Source: Mortierella sp. BCC40632 (lineage: Eukaryota; Mortierellomycota; Mortierellomycetes; Mortierellales; Mortierellaceae). Taken from it: 64,000 nucleotides of DNA. Each line of letters opens with the position of its first letter. Within the stretch, counting starts at the first letter, position 1. A model generated the notes under the pieces. It worked only from the letters and a program-made list of their open reading frames with translations. It made no database searches and had not been told where the DNA came from. Position numbers and translations under genes: made by a program. Below, piece after piece: positions 34,250 through 46,426 of this stretch. The stretch spans positions 1,661,501 to 1,725,500 of the forward strand of contig WAEK01000007.1 in assembly GCA_011634665.1 (NCBI GenBank), given 5' to 3'.

Positions 34250-35524
34250 GCTGGTAACGACGAAATGTCCTCGCGTTCCAAGCTAGATGCTGAGACAAAC
34301 TCTATCGAAGACTCGAAAGGACGCTGTCTTGTGTGTTGGAGGCTGTTGCTTTGATTGTCAAGGCGAGAGTGGGAAGGAGCACGAGTAGTTCGATGGGAGA
34401 GTGAAAGAGAAGTAAGGAGGAGGAGGAGAGGAGAGTCCCTGTCACCCAGTTTGGTTTCCTTGAACGTCACGGGATTTCAAAGTTGGATTTAAAATTCTTT
34501 ATTTCCATCTTAGTGCCAGTTCTGACTGAGCTCTCTGACTCTTGTGTCTGAGGAAGAGGAGGGGGAGGGAGGGAGAGAGGTCTGGTTGCTGGTGGCCACA
34601 TTGAATGCTGAAGGTGTTGATGAGATCAACGCTGATCCGACCGCTGCGCGCCATCCGCACCGCCACCCTGTCCCCCTCTTACTATCTTGTCAGCATCCAT
34701 CTGGGGAACCGCTGTACGTTGCTACTGACAATCGTCTTGGCCTGTGTTTTCTGACTGGCTGGACGAAAGACAGAGCCTCGGCCAGGGAGCCTTTTTTTTA
34801 CAGCATCACTTTTTTGCTTGGCTGTCTCCTTCTTGTTCTTGCATTCTGCAACCTAATAATAATCCCAGCCATGGACGGCCAGATGGAGCAAGGTACAGCA
34901 AAGCTCCTGCCCCCGCCCTCCCATCTTGTGCTGCACACACACAAATACACACCACCCACCCATGACCCATGCTGGATGCGATCTGCTCCCCTCCACCATC
35001 CCTCCTTGCTGATGTACCGAAACTGACCTTGTTCTCGTCTTGCTTTTTCTACCTGTACTGCCTCGCCCCGGACTGGCCCCGCTGTCCACATGCTCGAACA
35101 GAGGTAGGAATATCTCCGGAGGAAACGCGAAACCTACTCATTTCTCACAAAGCGAGGCCGACTAAAGCTCGCCCACCTGTCACTTACACATACACACACA
35201 TATACACACACAGGCGGGGCAATAGCGAGTGCCGTGCATGTATCCTACCCAGACCCTTTTTGCTCGCTCTCTTTGAACACAGACCACCCTGCCCCTCTCC
35301 CCCACACGCGATCAGCGTTTCTTTTTTTTTTATATATATATTTTGTTTGTTGGCTCCCAAGTGGGTGGGCTACCCAGCTGCCACATGGGGACCACCTGCC
35401 CGTTAAATTTTTTTTTGTTCGCTTCGACTGAGTCAGCCGACGAACAGCGTCTGCGCCAGGCCACAGCCTAACATGGAATTGTCTCTCTGTCTCCTTTTAT
35501 CTGGGTTCCCGGGTTGCTTGGTAG
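34250..35524. other. Upstream region of the BRWD/PHIP gene with unresolved 5' exon(s)
   Basis: AC/TA microsatellite sequence (35189-35215), a T run (35322-35330) and CT-rich leader-like DNA. At least one small coding exon ending in phase 0 must lie here. One candidate is the ATG at 34969 running to a GTAGGA donor at 35101, but its translation has no BRWD-like character. Confidence 0.45.
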
Positions 35525-38500
35525 CTCTATTTCCTGATTGCTCGGTTCCTGTCGAGTGGGCCCTGTCAGAATGCATCCGAAGCCTTGCTCTCAGATATCG
35601 CACGGCACCCGCACCTCCTGCCTGCACGCTACGACTGGGAGGGCCACAAGAGACCATATTCGAGGGAGGAACTGGTAAGTGGCACAGAAATCTTTTTTTT
35701 TTCCTTTTGTTGTTGTTGTTATGTGGGCAGTGCTGCAGGGGGAGAACATACACACAAGGCACTTACCGCTTCACCGCTCTAATCCTATCGAAAAGGTCTC
35801 GCTGTCCCAGACCATTGACGCCGACCATCTACCCCGACTTTTGTCCAAGCTTATTGTCCATGCCGACGCTCAGATCCCGCCACTGGTGCCCGGTATCCGC
35901 TCACTACTTTTGACCGGAGGCGCCTCGCTCCTCCGTGAAGCGAACGAGACTGAGTATATTCGGCAAAAACAAGATAGCGCTGGTAGTCGAACTCTCCAGC
36001 GTCTTGTTTACAGCCGGAAGACTCGTGTTCGAGATAGAAAGACTTGTAGGTGCCAACAAAATACCGAACGGCTTACCGTTAAAGACTAGAATGACAGCAA
36101 AAACCATCGGGCGCCTCTTTTATCGCTCGCTTGGCCTCCAGAGATTTAACGTCTCTCATGTTCCTCGTGTAAATAGCTATAGTGGATATTACACGGGCCA
36201 TGGAACTGAGGGGCCTTGCTGTCCAGCCACCTCGCGTGCCACGGTTCTTGCCTAGCCTCTTCCAGGATCTTGTCGTCATGAACGGACACCGGTTCGCAAC
36301 GTTTTGCTTGCTGTTTGATAAGACCAACAACCGTATTATTACAGGAAGTGACGACTACTTGATCAAGATCTGGAGTGCACAGTCAGGATACCTCATTTTC
36401 ACATTGAGAGGACACTCTTCTGTGGTCACCTATATGGACCTTAGTCCCGACAACACCATGCTTGTAACGGCGTCAAACGATGGGATCGTCCGTGTGTGGG
36501 ACCTAAAGACTTCAGCGCCTATTGCCGTCTTGCCAACCGGTAACCCTGCTCGCAATAGGAAGAACATCACCACGGTCTCATTTTCGCCATCACCTATACC
36601 CCAGATCCGCTACTTGATTGCGACCTCACTTGATGGCTACACTTGGGTCTGGAAGTACGACAGAGATACCAAAAAGTTCCAGGCCAAGCCCACCATGCTC
36701 AGCTGCAAAACATTCAATGACTCGAAGCTAAAGTGTTCTACATGGAATTACACTGGATCACAATTTGCAGTCGCAGGAACAGATCTCTTCATTCATGTCT
36801 TTTCCACCATCCAAGGAGGTCCAGAGGCTATCAAGGCAGGAAAAAGAAGGAAAAGCTATGACAAATCCAAAAATAGTATACAGGAGAACAGGTCCATCGA
36901 TGGCGCATGTGCCTCCTCGAGTGCCAACGCCACCTCATCGCCAACATCAGTAGCGTCTCATTTTCCTGCTCAGCCTGACTGGGGAGATCCAGTGCCGATT
37001 GCACATCTGGATGGCCATTCGGGAGTGGTGACCAGTTTGAGTTATAGTCGTCTTGGGAACCGTCTACTCTCTGGTTCCTTGGACGGGTTTGTCAGGATAT
37101 GGAAATACGATCAGCAAAGCAAGATGTGGACATCGATTGCGAGTAAGATTTGAAAAAAAAAAAAAAAAAAAAAAACTACTGGAACTTTTCGCTTCAATAC
37201 CAGTTTTATGTCATCTAATTTTAACCCAACAACTGTAACTCTCTATGCCTGCAACCGAAATGCTCTAGTTGATGTCCGGAATGAACATCACCAAGCAGAG
37301 GCTACTATAACAGAAGCGAGACATATGATGCCCTCGCCCCACGCAGGCGCCTCGGCTACTGCCCCTAATCCATCCTTGTCCCAGTCAAGCGAGTTTACAA
37401 ACACCATGGATACGGATACTGGCAGCATAGCTCCAACTGTAGATGAGGCGGGTCAGGATGCGACAGCAACAGGGTCCACTAACGCAAACCCTACAAACGA
37501 GGACGATTCTAGAATTACACCTTTAATGGCAATTTGGTCATCGGACGATTCGGCTGTAATTCTGACCACCACTTTGGGCGAGGTCAAGATTTTTGACTCC
37601 AAGACGGGCGAATGGATTCATACATTGAAGGGTCATGTCCGTGGAACACCGATCTATGTTGTTGATGTTCATCCTCAAGACGGAAATCTGTTGATGACTG
37701 CCGGCTACGATGGCCAAGTTATCCTATGGGATATTGCTCAGGGAGCCAAACTCAAGAGCTGGACTTACCCCGAACACGAGTTCCTTGACGGTCGATTCTC
37801 GCCAGATGGCCTGATGTTTGCGGTAACGGACCAAGAGGGAAAATGTACCCTCTTTGGCGCAGGATTGAACCCAGACGACTATCAGGATTCCAGGGGCTTT
37901 GCGGAGCAGACTTTCTGGAGCGATTACGCAGCTGTGCGATATGACGCTGACTACAATGTTCTGGACGATACATCCCAGATCGCTCCTCATTTGATGGAGC
38001 GTACGCCAATTCTCGACACGAATGGCCGCGACTATGCCAAACAAAAGGGTCCTCATTATGGCCTGGACTTGCCTGTGTTGCTACTACCCGAAATGCTCCA
38101 ACAAGAGGAACGCAACCGGCTCTCAGTGTTGGAACAAGAACTTGAGAAGCTTGCTGGACAGACCTTGACAGTTCTACCTACAGCAGATAAACGAAAGTTG
38201 TACAAGCGTAGGCGTGACTTTATTCTGGAGGATGACGACGACGACGACGATCCAATGACGACAGAGGTACCCATTGTTCCTCTTCCAAACGACTCGAGCG
38301 GAGAAGAATACGCCGGTGGAGCTGCCTCTGCTTCATCCTCGTCGGATAGTGACGACGATGACAGCGATCTTGCTCAGGATATTGCCGACGACTTGCCAAC
38401 TACGGATTTCGTTGTAAATGATGATGATGACGATGATTACTTTGCCGCTGGACAGAGAAAGAGACGCATCACAAATTCGAGTGGAACGGTGAAGAGACGA

Positions 38501-41347
38501 TCAGCGTCTGACAGGAAACGGAGGTCCGCTAGGCCAAGGAAGAGGCTGAGACTTCGAAGTGATGACGATGACGAAGACGATATTGACGATGACATAGAGG
38601 AGGATGAGGAAGAAGAAGAAGAAGAAGAACTGGAATTCGATGAGGATTCTGATGACGGCGATCAACCATCTTCTTCCACTAGACGAGCGAAACGGGTCCA
38701 GACTGGCAGTAGCAGTAAAGCATCGGGTAGCAAGAACCAGCGAAGTGCTCGACCGAAATCCTTCGCCAATGACGACTACCCTAGCGATGAGATACTGGAG
38801 AGCTCGAGCGATGACGACGACGAGGGCGTCTTTTCAGGAAGTTCTGCGGGCGGATCCTTCTCGGGAGTGCCTCCGTCACTCCCCACTGCAGGAGAACCCA
38901 CAACGATCAAGAAAAAGCAATGGCGTGGTAATGGAAGGAAAAAAGGCAAAGCCGTATTGCGAGACGAGGCAGCTATTGAACTACAAAGTTGGCTGCCAAG
39001 CGATTGGATCAAGACAAACGAGCCTCGAAAGACTCCCTACCATCCTCAGGTAAATATATATATAATAATGACGGCAATTATTGTGTTTCCTATGATTCTA
39101 ATCCGCCAATGATCAGAATCAAAAAGATGGCGCATTGTCTAATGGAATACATTTCATCTTTTACTATGCATACTCTACTAGATCGGAGACTATGTTGCGT
39201 ACCTTAGACAGGGTCATAATCACTACTTGAATGAGACGCCCCTTCGCACAAAACTGGATTTGAAGCTTGCTCCGTTCTTGAAAGACCCTGCCTTGTCCTG
39301 GGTTACATTTGGTCGTGTCTCTAGGATCACCTATAATGTGGGACCACCCACATGGTGCACCATTACTCTTGAGGAACAAATCTTACCATCCTCTTATGGA
39401 TACCCACCCAATCCTCCGTTTGTGCCTTCTCGAAGACGGTTTGATGTCGAGTTTCATGATTTGGGAGACGTTCCCGATTTTATTGTGCTCTACTCTGTCT
39501 TTCAGGAGGGGATGAATGCTCAGTATGCTGTCGGTGATCAAATATGGACGACATTTGATGGCAATGTATATTCAGGAACGATCACTGAGCAGGTGGTTGA
39601 GGACCAAGCATTCCCAGAGTCGTTGTGGATGGCTTTTGAAGTAACATGGTGAGTCCAAAGAGAATGCCGTTTCTCTCTTGTCCCTGAAATGAATGCCCGG
39701 ACCAGTTTAATCCTAAGTGTGATAACTAACGCTTTTTTCTTTCTTTTTCTTTCTTTCTTTTTTATCCGTCAATTTTAGGCCATCAAATGATTCAACCAAC
39801 TTGTCGCCTTGGGAGATGCAACGGGAAGAGGATGAGGAAAATCAGAATCAAGAGACAATTCCTGAAGGAGGTAAAAGAAAGCCCTTTAAGGAACTTTATG
39901 GCCGAACAAGATTTATTTTTATACCCCAAATCTCTTCGAGAGCTAATCGTTGGTCATCATTTTTTACCTCTTCTTTTTGTATATATAGAACTCGAGAGAA
40001 TTCAAGAGGTTATCCAGCATTTGCTTCAGATGGATGAACTTCAGATCTTCAAGTCATCGGTTGATTTTGTGGAATACCCAGACTATTGCAGGACAATTGC
40101 CTACCCAATGTGCTTAGAGTCTATTGAAGAGAGACTATCAAGTGGATTTTACAGGAGATCAAGGGTATGTCCAATGGAGATTGGAAACTAATTTTTTTTT
40201 CCAAGGCCCATAGAATGGAGAAGTTTTCTAATACTCATCAGTTTCCATCTTTCTATTTTTTTTTCACGGCAATGTATAGGCGGTGCAGTTCGATGTCGAA
40301 CTCCTTGAGAAAAACGCACTTGCTTACAACGACCCCAGTAGTGGCATCGCCATGTTTGCAAAGCACCTCTCTAGGATTTACAAAACTTCAGTGAACAGTA
40401 AGTAGTCAACTCAGGTCTCTTTTTGTATTTTTTTTCTGGTCGACTATTTGTTGAGCTAGGACTGAACCTGTATGATTTGACACTTTTCCTCTCCACTAGA
40501 TCCCTCGAAGCCTCTTCCAAATGAGGTTCATGTTAAGGCGAGCCGACGGGATGAGGATGACGAGTTTGATGGCTCTGGCAGTGAAAATGAACAAGTTGAC
40601 GCTGACTCGGACCCAGACCTTGAGATTGACGTGGAAGAAGAAGGGGAGATGGAGGACGATGATGCGTTCCTGGAGTGAGTGTTTTTTTTTTTTTTTTTTT
40701 TTCGACCACTTGACGCGAAAACTCTGCATTCTGGGAACCCTCTTATTAACAAGCTTGACTCGATCTTTTTCTTTTCCCACAGTGATGAGTCATCGGGCGA
40801 CGAGGCCCGGACGAGTTCTCGTTCAAGAACGTCTTCTCACCGCCCCTCACGCTCAAGCCGCAAACCTAATGGTTCACGAAAGCAATCCAACTCTCGAAAA
40901 GTAACAGTAACAAACGGTAGCAATGGACCTAGTGGACCTAGTGGATCTAGTGGACCTAGTGGTGGACTACGAGGAAGATCGACACGAAGGCGGCCAAGAA
41001 GAAGTAGCGATGGGGAAGAAGACGGAGACGATGGTGAATGGGGTCAGCCACGTAGTCGACGTCGGCGTAATAACCCACTCACGGCCCGTCGGCGCCGAGC
41101 TGGAGATGACGAGGACGAGGATGGAGCAGCAGTTGATGAGGTGGAGGATGAGTCTTTTGCAGAAGAAGAAGAGCAACCCAAAAGAAGGAATGGGGGAGGT
41201 GGAGTCTATGATGAGATTGTAGATGATGAGGATGGAGATATGGATGATTTTGTGGGAGAGACAGCATCGACCACGATGACGCGGTCAACAAGAAGCCAAC
41301 GAAAGAAAACGCGGATTGTGGACAGCGACGACGATTATATACAATAA
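35525..41347 (+). CDS. BRWD/PHIP-type WD40, crypto-Tudor and bromodomain protein (5' exon unresolved)
   Basis: This homologue of animal BRWD1-3/PHIP combines an N-terminal helix, WD40 repeats, a Tudor-like reader of H3K4 methylation and a bromodomain. In animals these act with chromatin and with CUL4-DDB1. Exons 35525-35674, 35739-35982, 36183-37142, 37269-39049, 39182-39648, 39779-39870, 39989-40164, 40280-40397, 40500-40674 and 40783-41347 encode at least 1575 residues. The visible start is LYFLIARFLSSGPC, as in BRWD proteins. WD repeats follow (GSDDYLIKIW, SNDGIVRVWDLK, SLDGFVRIWKYD, YDGQVILWD). A long acidic/basic disordered block (38220-39000) precedes the crypto-Tudor domain (GDYVAYLRQGHNHYL, VGPPTWCTITLEE) and bromodomain (EYPDYCRTIAYPM, NALAYNDPSS). 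I see one bromodomain, whereas animal proteins have two. Confidence 0.85.
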
Positions 41348-41618
41348 TACAAATAGCCAACCACCCTCACCCTTGCACGGCTGCTTCTTGCATATCATTA
41401 TCCTTGCATTCCTTTTTCTGGACATTTTAGAGTTGAACGTACGAGTTTATTGCAGACACTGCATTGGTCATTCGAACATGTTACGCCCATCTTGGGGAAT
41501 GCGTTATGGAAAAAAAAGGGCTGTGCGGCGGAGTATGACGACTAAAAGCGGAAAAACAAAAAAAAACGCGCTGCAGGAGAGGGAAACCTCTGACCAATTC
41601 TCTGGCTAGGTTTCGATT

Positions 41619-42441
41619 ATGCATCTTTTCCCGATGTCGCACTCTGTCATGCTAATGAGTGCCTCATCCCTTCCTCGATCTTCTTTCTCTTCCATCTTAC
41701 GCCATCAACTTCCTACGAGATTGACCTATTCCTCATTTCAACCTCCAGTCCGAACATTATTGACTCGCACTCCTCATCTTTGTACGATTGCCATCGGGGT
41801 TCCATCAGTCGCCACTCGAATCATTCGTCGAGCCATGTCATCTGACCTTCACTCCGACATCAAGCACTATGCCAAGGAGCAGTGCTACCGCTACCCGCAA
41901 GAGCGGTTTATGATCGAGCAACCCATCGCGCCTGGTACCTACCTTGGGCCTGTCGACGCGTCAGCTCCTAGCGCGGACCAAGTCCCATTGCTCTTTCAAC
42001 CTTTCCAGATCAAGGACCTTGTCCTTGCCAACCGAGTGGTTGTAGCACCCATGTGTATGTACTCGTCCAAAGACGGGTTCATGTCCATGTTCCATGCGGT
42101 TCATTTGGGATCGTTTGCTGTTCATGGAGCGGGGCTGATCATTGCTGAAGCGACGGCAGTGGAGCCCCGAGGACGGATTTCGCCTCAAGATATTGGGATT
42201 TGGTCGGACGATCATATCCACAAGATCAAAGAGGTGGCTGATTTTATTCATGCACAAGGATCCAAAATGGGGATTCAGCTCGCGCATGCGGGTCGAAAGG
42301 TAAAGGAAAAACAAAAAAAAAGAAAAAAAAGGGAGAGACTGATACTACTGGTGCGATCTCGACAGATTACTAATGTTCAAGGACCACTCCCTTCCATCTG
42401 CATTATTTCTCCTCCTGACTTGTTTACTATTGCTCTGTTTT

Positions 42442-42478
<37 letters not shown>

Positions 42479-43242
42479 CGATGCCTCCTCCTTACTCGTC
42501 TCCTATAGAGGGTGATTACTGGAGGGACGATGTCGTGGCCCCCAGCGGAGGCAAAGACTTTCAATGGGATGACACCTTTGTTACACCCAGAGAGCTCTCT
42601 GTTGAAGAGATCCAGCGCATTGTCAAGGCCTTTGGTGAGGGAGCTGCCCGCGCCGCTAAAGCTGGACTCGACACGGTCGAGATCCATGGTGCTCATGGCT
42701 ACTTGATTCACAGCTTTCTTTCTCCCATCACCAACAAACGCACTGACAAGTATGGCGGTCCTCTCGAGAACCGTGCCCGGATCCTGATGGAAATTATTGA
42801 GCAAGTCCGAAGAAACTTCCCAGCTGAGAAACCAATCTTTTTGCGCGTTTCTGCCTCAGACTTGGTGGAGGGTGTTGTTGAGGGTCCCTCATGGGATCTG
42901 GATCAAACCGTCGAATTGGCCAAGATGGTCAAGGCAGCTGGCGTTGACGTGTTCCACGTCTCATCTGGTGGAAACCTGAAAGAACAAAAGATTCAGGCCT
43001 TCCCAGGATACCAAGTACCGTTTGCAGAACGTGTCAAGGCTGAGGTTCCTGGATTGAAGGTTGTGGCCGTGGGGATCATCACAGGTGGAAAGCAAGCTGA
43101 GGAGGTTCTCCAACAGGAAAAAGCCGACCTGATTGCCGTTGCACGCGGTTTCTTGAGAGACCCTAACTTTGTGTTGAATGCGGCCAAAGAACTGAACGTG
43201 AAGGCCAAGTTCTCGCAACAGTATGAACGTGGTCGTCGCTAA
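41619..43242 (+). CDS. Old Yellow Enzyme family oxidoreductase (paralogue 2), possible mitochondrial form
   Basis: This FMN-dependent ene-reductase has exons 41619-42299 and 42475-43242, giving 482 residues from the first ATG. Signatures are VVAPMCMYSS, EIHGAHGYLIHSFLSP, KYGGPLENRAR, RVSASD, and ARGFLRDP at the FMN phosphate. Residues 1-72 contain eight Arg and no Asp, Glu or Lys, as in a mitochondrial presequence. An internal ATG at 41835 would give a 410-residue cytosolic form matching the length of the paralogues. The frame is closed by a TAG 12 nt before the first ATG. The intron follows GRK as in the other copies. Its acceptor AG is the last A of a 31-A run plus G. The substrate is unknown. 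Confidence 0.92.
42443..42473 (+). repeat. A31 homopolymer ending at a 3' splice site
   Basis: Thirty-one uninterrupted A residues precede G42474. The acceptor of the OYE paralogue 2 intron is the junction A42473-G42474, so the usual pyrimidine tract is replaced by purines. Confidence 0.85.
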
Positions 43243-44023
43243 GCCATGGATAGTCTAGAGTGATAGATAGTCAGCTTGGCGTGGGAAGAGTAAAACGTAT
43301 GTCCACACTCTGGATTTAGACGATTGAAACGATGGTTAGAGTTTTCTTTTGCAGGGGCACTCGACCTTGGGCTAAGGTATCTTAATGCTATGATTGACTC
43401 GACCCTGTTACTCAAATTGTTCCTATTTGCCCGATCAGTCTCAGAGGACAGTTTTTTTTTCAAGGTGCTGACAAAATCGAAGCCATTGGAAAAACCAAGC
43501 CTCCATAATTTTAAGGACGTAACATTGGACAGTGAGCACTTCGGCGAAAGAACGTCCACCTCAAGGTCTCCTTCCAGAAAGAGCTCTCAGCTGAGCAAGA
43601 GAGAAAGAGAGAGGGAGGGAGAGTTAAACTACCGGCAAAATGTACAACCATGCACGCCGACCTTTGGACAAAAAATAAGGGATTGTGTTGCCTTCTCGGG
43701 ATAAGGAGAGCCTTTACAAGAACACAAACACGAGAGGCTCCATCCAGACAACCCATTACCAATCCAGCTGGGCTGGGGAATTGTTCATGGCTACTGTTGG
43801 ACGGAAAGATAGCAAGTGCCATTTTGCTATGCAATTTTCAAGGTCTACACCGTGCTGACAAAAAAAACGACTTTGACCACTCTAGCCCGGACTTTGTATA
43901 AAAAGGCCCTCTAAGACCGTCCATTCTGTCCTCCACCCAACAACTCATTCTCCTCTTTTCACAACCTTCTCTCCTCTTCACCTTTTTCTACTTTCACAAC
44001 CCAACAACCCTTGAATCCAAGCC
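43243..44023. other. Intergenic region between tandem OYE genes
   Basis: 3' flank of paralogue 2 and promoter of paralogue 3. The last 130 bp hold a TATA box and a CT-rich leader. No coding signal was seen. Confidence 0.6.
43896..43901 (+). promoter_or_regulatory. TATA box candidate of OYE paralogue 3
   Basis: TATAAA (in GTATAAAAAGG) lies 122 bp upstream of the ATG at 44024, followed by a CT-rich leader. This is a good match to an inducible core promoter. Confidence 0.55.
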
Positions 44024-45388
44024 ATGCCTTCCGAAACCGCTTCCTCCACCATTCTCAAGAAGCCCACAACCCAGTTCTATGTGGACCAACCAGTCGCTCC
44101 TGGATCGTATGTCAAGCATGCGGACGGAACCAAGTCGGACAAGATCCCTTTGCTCTATCAGCCATTTACTATCAAGGACTTGACCTTGGCCAATCGACTT
44201 GTTGTCGCGCCCATGTGCCAGTACTCGTCCAAGGATGGCTTTATGGGTGACTATCACCTTGTCCACTTGGGCCAGTTCGCGCTTCATGGTGCAGGCTTGG
44301 TGTTGATTGAGGCCACTGCCGTGGAGGCTCGTGGTCGTATCTCACCAGATGACACGGGTATCTGGTCGGATGAGCACATTCCCGGAATCAAGCGCGTCGC
44401 TGACTTTGTCCATGCCCATGGCTCCAAGATTGGTATCCAGCTCAACCACGCTGGACGCAAGGTATGAACTCACACGGTCAAGATAAGCGAGTAAAATACG
44501 TTCCATGGGCGGATATTGCTTCAGATCACTGACTTTTTCTGGCACAATACGCCTTTTCTGCTTGTTTGTTTGGTTTTTTTTTTTTAGTCGTCTACTCCCG
44601 GCTACTATGTTCAGTTTGATCCCGAGAGTCTCTGGCCCGAAGATGTTGTCGGTCCCACTGAAGGAATGCAATGGGACGAGAAGCACCAGATTCCTCATGA
44701 GCTGACCTTGGAAGAGATTCCTAAAGTGATCAAATCGTTTGGTGAAGCCGCTGTCCGTGCTCAAAAGGCTGGTATGGATACCGTTGAGATCCACGCTGCT
44801 CACGGATACTTGCTTCATCAGTTCCTTTCCCCCGCCACCAACAAGCGTACCGACAAGTACGGTGGCTCGCTCGAGAACCGCGCAAGACTGTTGTTGGAAG
44901 TTGTGAAGGAGGTCCAGGCTAACTTCCCCAAGGAGAAGCCCGTCATGGTTCGTATCTCTGCTTCAGACAACATCGAATACCTTGAGAATGAGCCCTCCTT
45001 TGATATTGAGCAGACAGTCCAGGTTGCCAAGTGGTTGAAGGATGCCGGGGTGGATGTACTCCACGTGTCATCTGGAGGTAACGTCAAGGAGCAAAAGATT
45101 AGCTATGCTCCCAGTTACCAGGTTCATTTCGCTGAGCGTATCAAGAAGGAAGTCCCTGGACTGATTGTCATGGCAGTCGGTGTGATCACCAACGGTCCTC
45201 AGGCGGAGAGCATTCTGGAAAAGGGCGAGGCGGATTTGATTGCTGTTGCAAGAGGATTCTTGAGAGACCCTGCATTGGCTCTGCGAGCGGCTCGTGAATT
45301 GGGTCTGCAACCTCGTTACACATCCCAGTACGACATGTTCTTGTCTCTTTTAACTTCTAAAAAAAAAAGAGAGATAGCAAGTGAATGA
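44024..45388 (+). CDS. Old Yellow Enzyme family oxidoreductase (paralogue 3)
   Basis: This FMN-dependent ene-reductase has exons 44024-44461 and 44588-45388, giving 412 residues. Signatures are VVAPMCQYSS, EIHAAHGYLLHQFLSP, KYGGSLENRARLL, RISASD and ARGFLRDP. EIHAAHGYL is closer to bacterial YqjM than the HGAHGYL of the other two copies. The first exon has no presequence. The C-terminus differs from the paralogues. Where they end soon after QY.RGR, this one continues as MFLSLLTSKKKREIASE across a short A run, which may reflect a later change of reading frame near the stop. It lies 781 bp downstream of paralogue 2 in the same orientation and has the intron at the same position with a T12 run before the acceptor. 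A TATA box suggests it may be inducible. Confidence 0.93.
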
Positions 45389-46426
45389 TAGCGAGATTTT
45401 TAACCTTCCTACAAAGTCCTGGGCCCTTCCCATCCTAGTCTCATTCACAAAGCACATATCCACCATACCATTCCTCTCCCGCTCCCTCCTCTACCTTTCC
45501 TCTGGCACTCGATGCCGTGATCGTTGAGCTATTAAACCTGAAGGATTTTATTATCATATACTTGTACTTGCCTATGTCTGTGCTGTTTGTGTTGCCTATG
45601 GGAAACATCGGTGGGAACTGGATTTGCAATCACGACCGAAACTGAGACGCATTTGAGAGACTGTTGCTGGCAATGGGTGGTCGTTCAATTGGAGAAACCT
45701 AACCTAGTAGACAGTTTCACGTCCGCGCACGATCCAAGTACTATTCGCGCTGAAAGTTTCTACTGAGAGGGAAACGAGGGGAGGGCGAATCCCAAAAAAG
45801 TCACGTAACGAGGTAACGTGTTGGAAGGGATAAGAGATGATGGAAGCTCGGGTAGCTAGGAAGTTAAAAGAAGGAGATAGTAGGGTACGTGTGGGGAACC
45901 GTGGTGGCGCAGAGGTGCATGCTCCGTAGTGCACCCTCCGACATACTCCATTGGGTAATGCCGAAGCGGGCTGGCAAAGGCGTAGAAGCGAAGGGTCATA
46001 GAGGAGGCTCGCGAGAGAGAGCTCGAAGAATCTGTCGAAAATCACCTTTTTTAGAGAAGAGTGACTGTTCTCCTCAATGGTGATCGGGGCTGACTGGCTG
46101 GACCCAGTGACAACTAACGGAAAGGCCCAAAGGACCAGGCGAGAGTTTGCGGAGCGAAAAGAACAAAGAGGGGCAGTGGTCATGGTTCTTACCTCCTCAT
46201 CGCATCTCTCTTTCTCTTTCCTTCTTTCTTTCTCACTTTCTCTGCTTCTTGCCATTCACACTCAAACTTCATTCCAAACCTTTTTTTTTTTTTTTTTTTT
46301 TTTTTTTCTTAAGATCGCCATCGGCTCTTTTCTTTCAGGTCCGGTTCTCATTCGACTTCCCTTGCCCCCACAACTTTCCGCCGTCACACAGCCGCTTTCC
46401 ATATTGTAGTCTTAACTTCTCTGCCT
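45389..46426. other. Intergenic region
   Basis: No supported gene. A 184-codon minus-strand open frame (45704-46255) lacks any signature. A T run lies at about 46281-46307 in the leader of the next gene. Confidence 0.5.

Noticed and set aside
35433..35762. 109-codon minus-strand frame upstream of the BRWD/PHIP gene
   Set aside because: It is antisense to the exon encoding LYFLIARFLSSGPC, a clear family signature.
45704..46255. 184-codon minus-strand open frame
   Set aside because: It covers the promoter and leader of the 46.4-kb gene. Its composition shows no domain or periodicity, and its start is Arg/Glu/Lys low-complexity.
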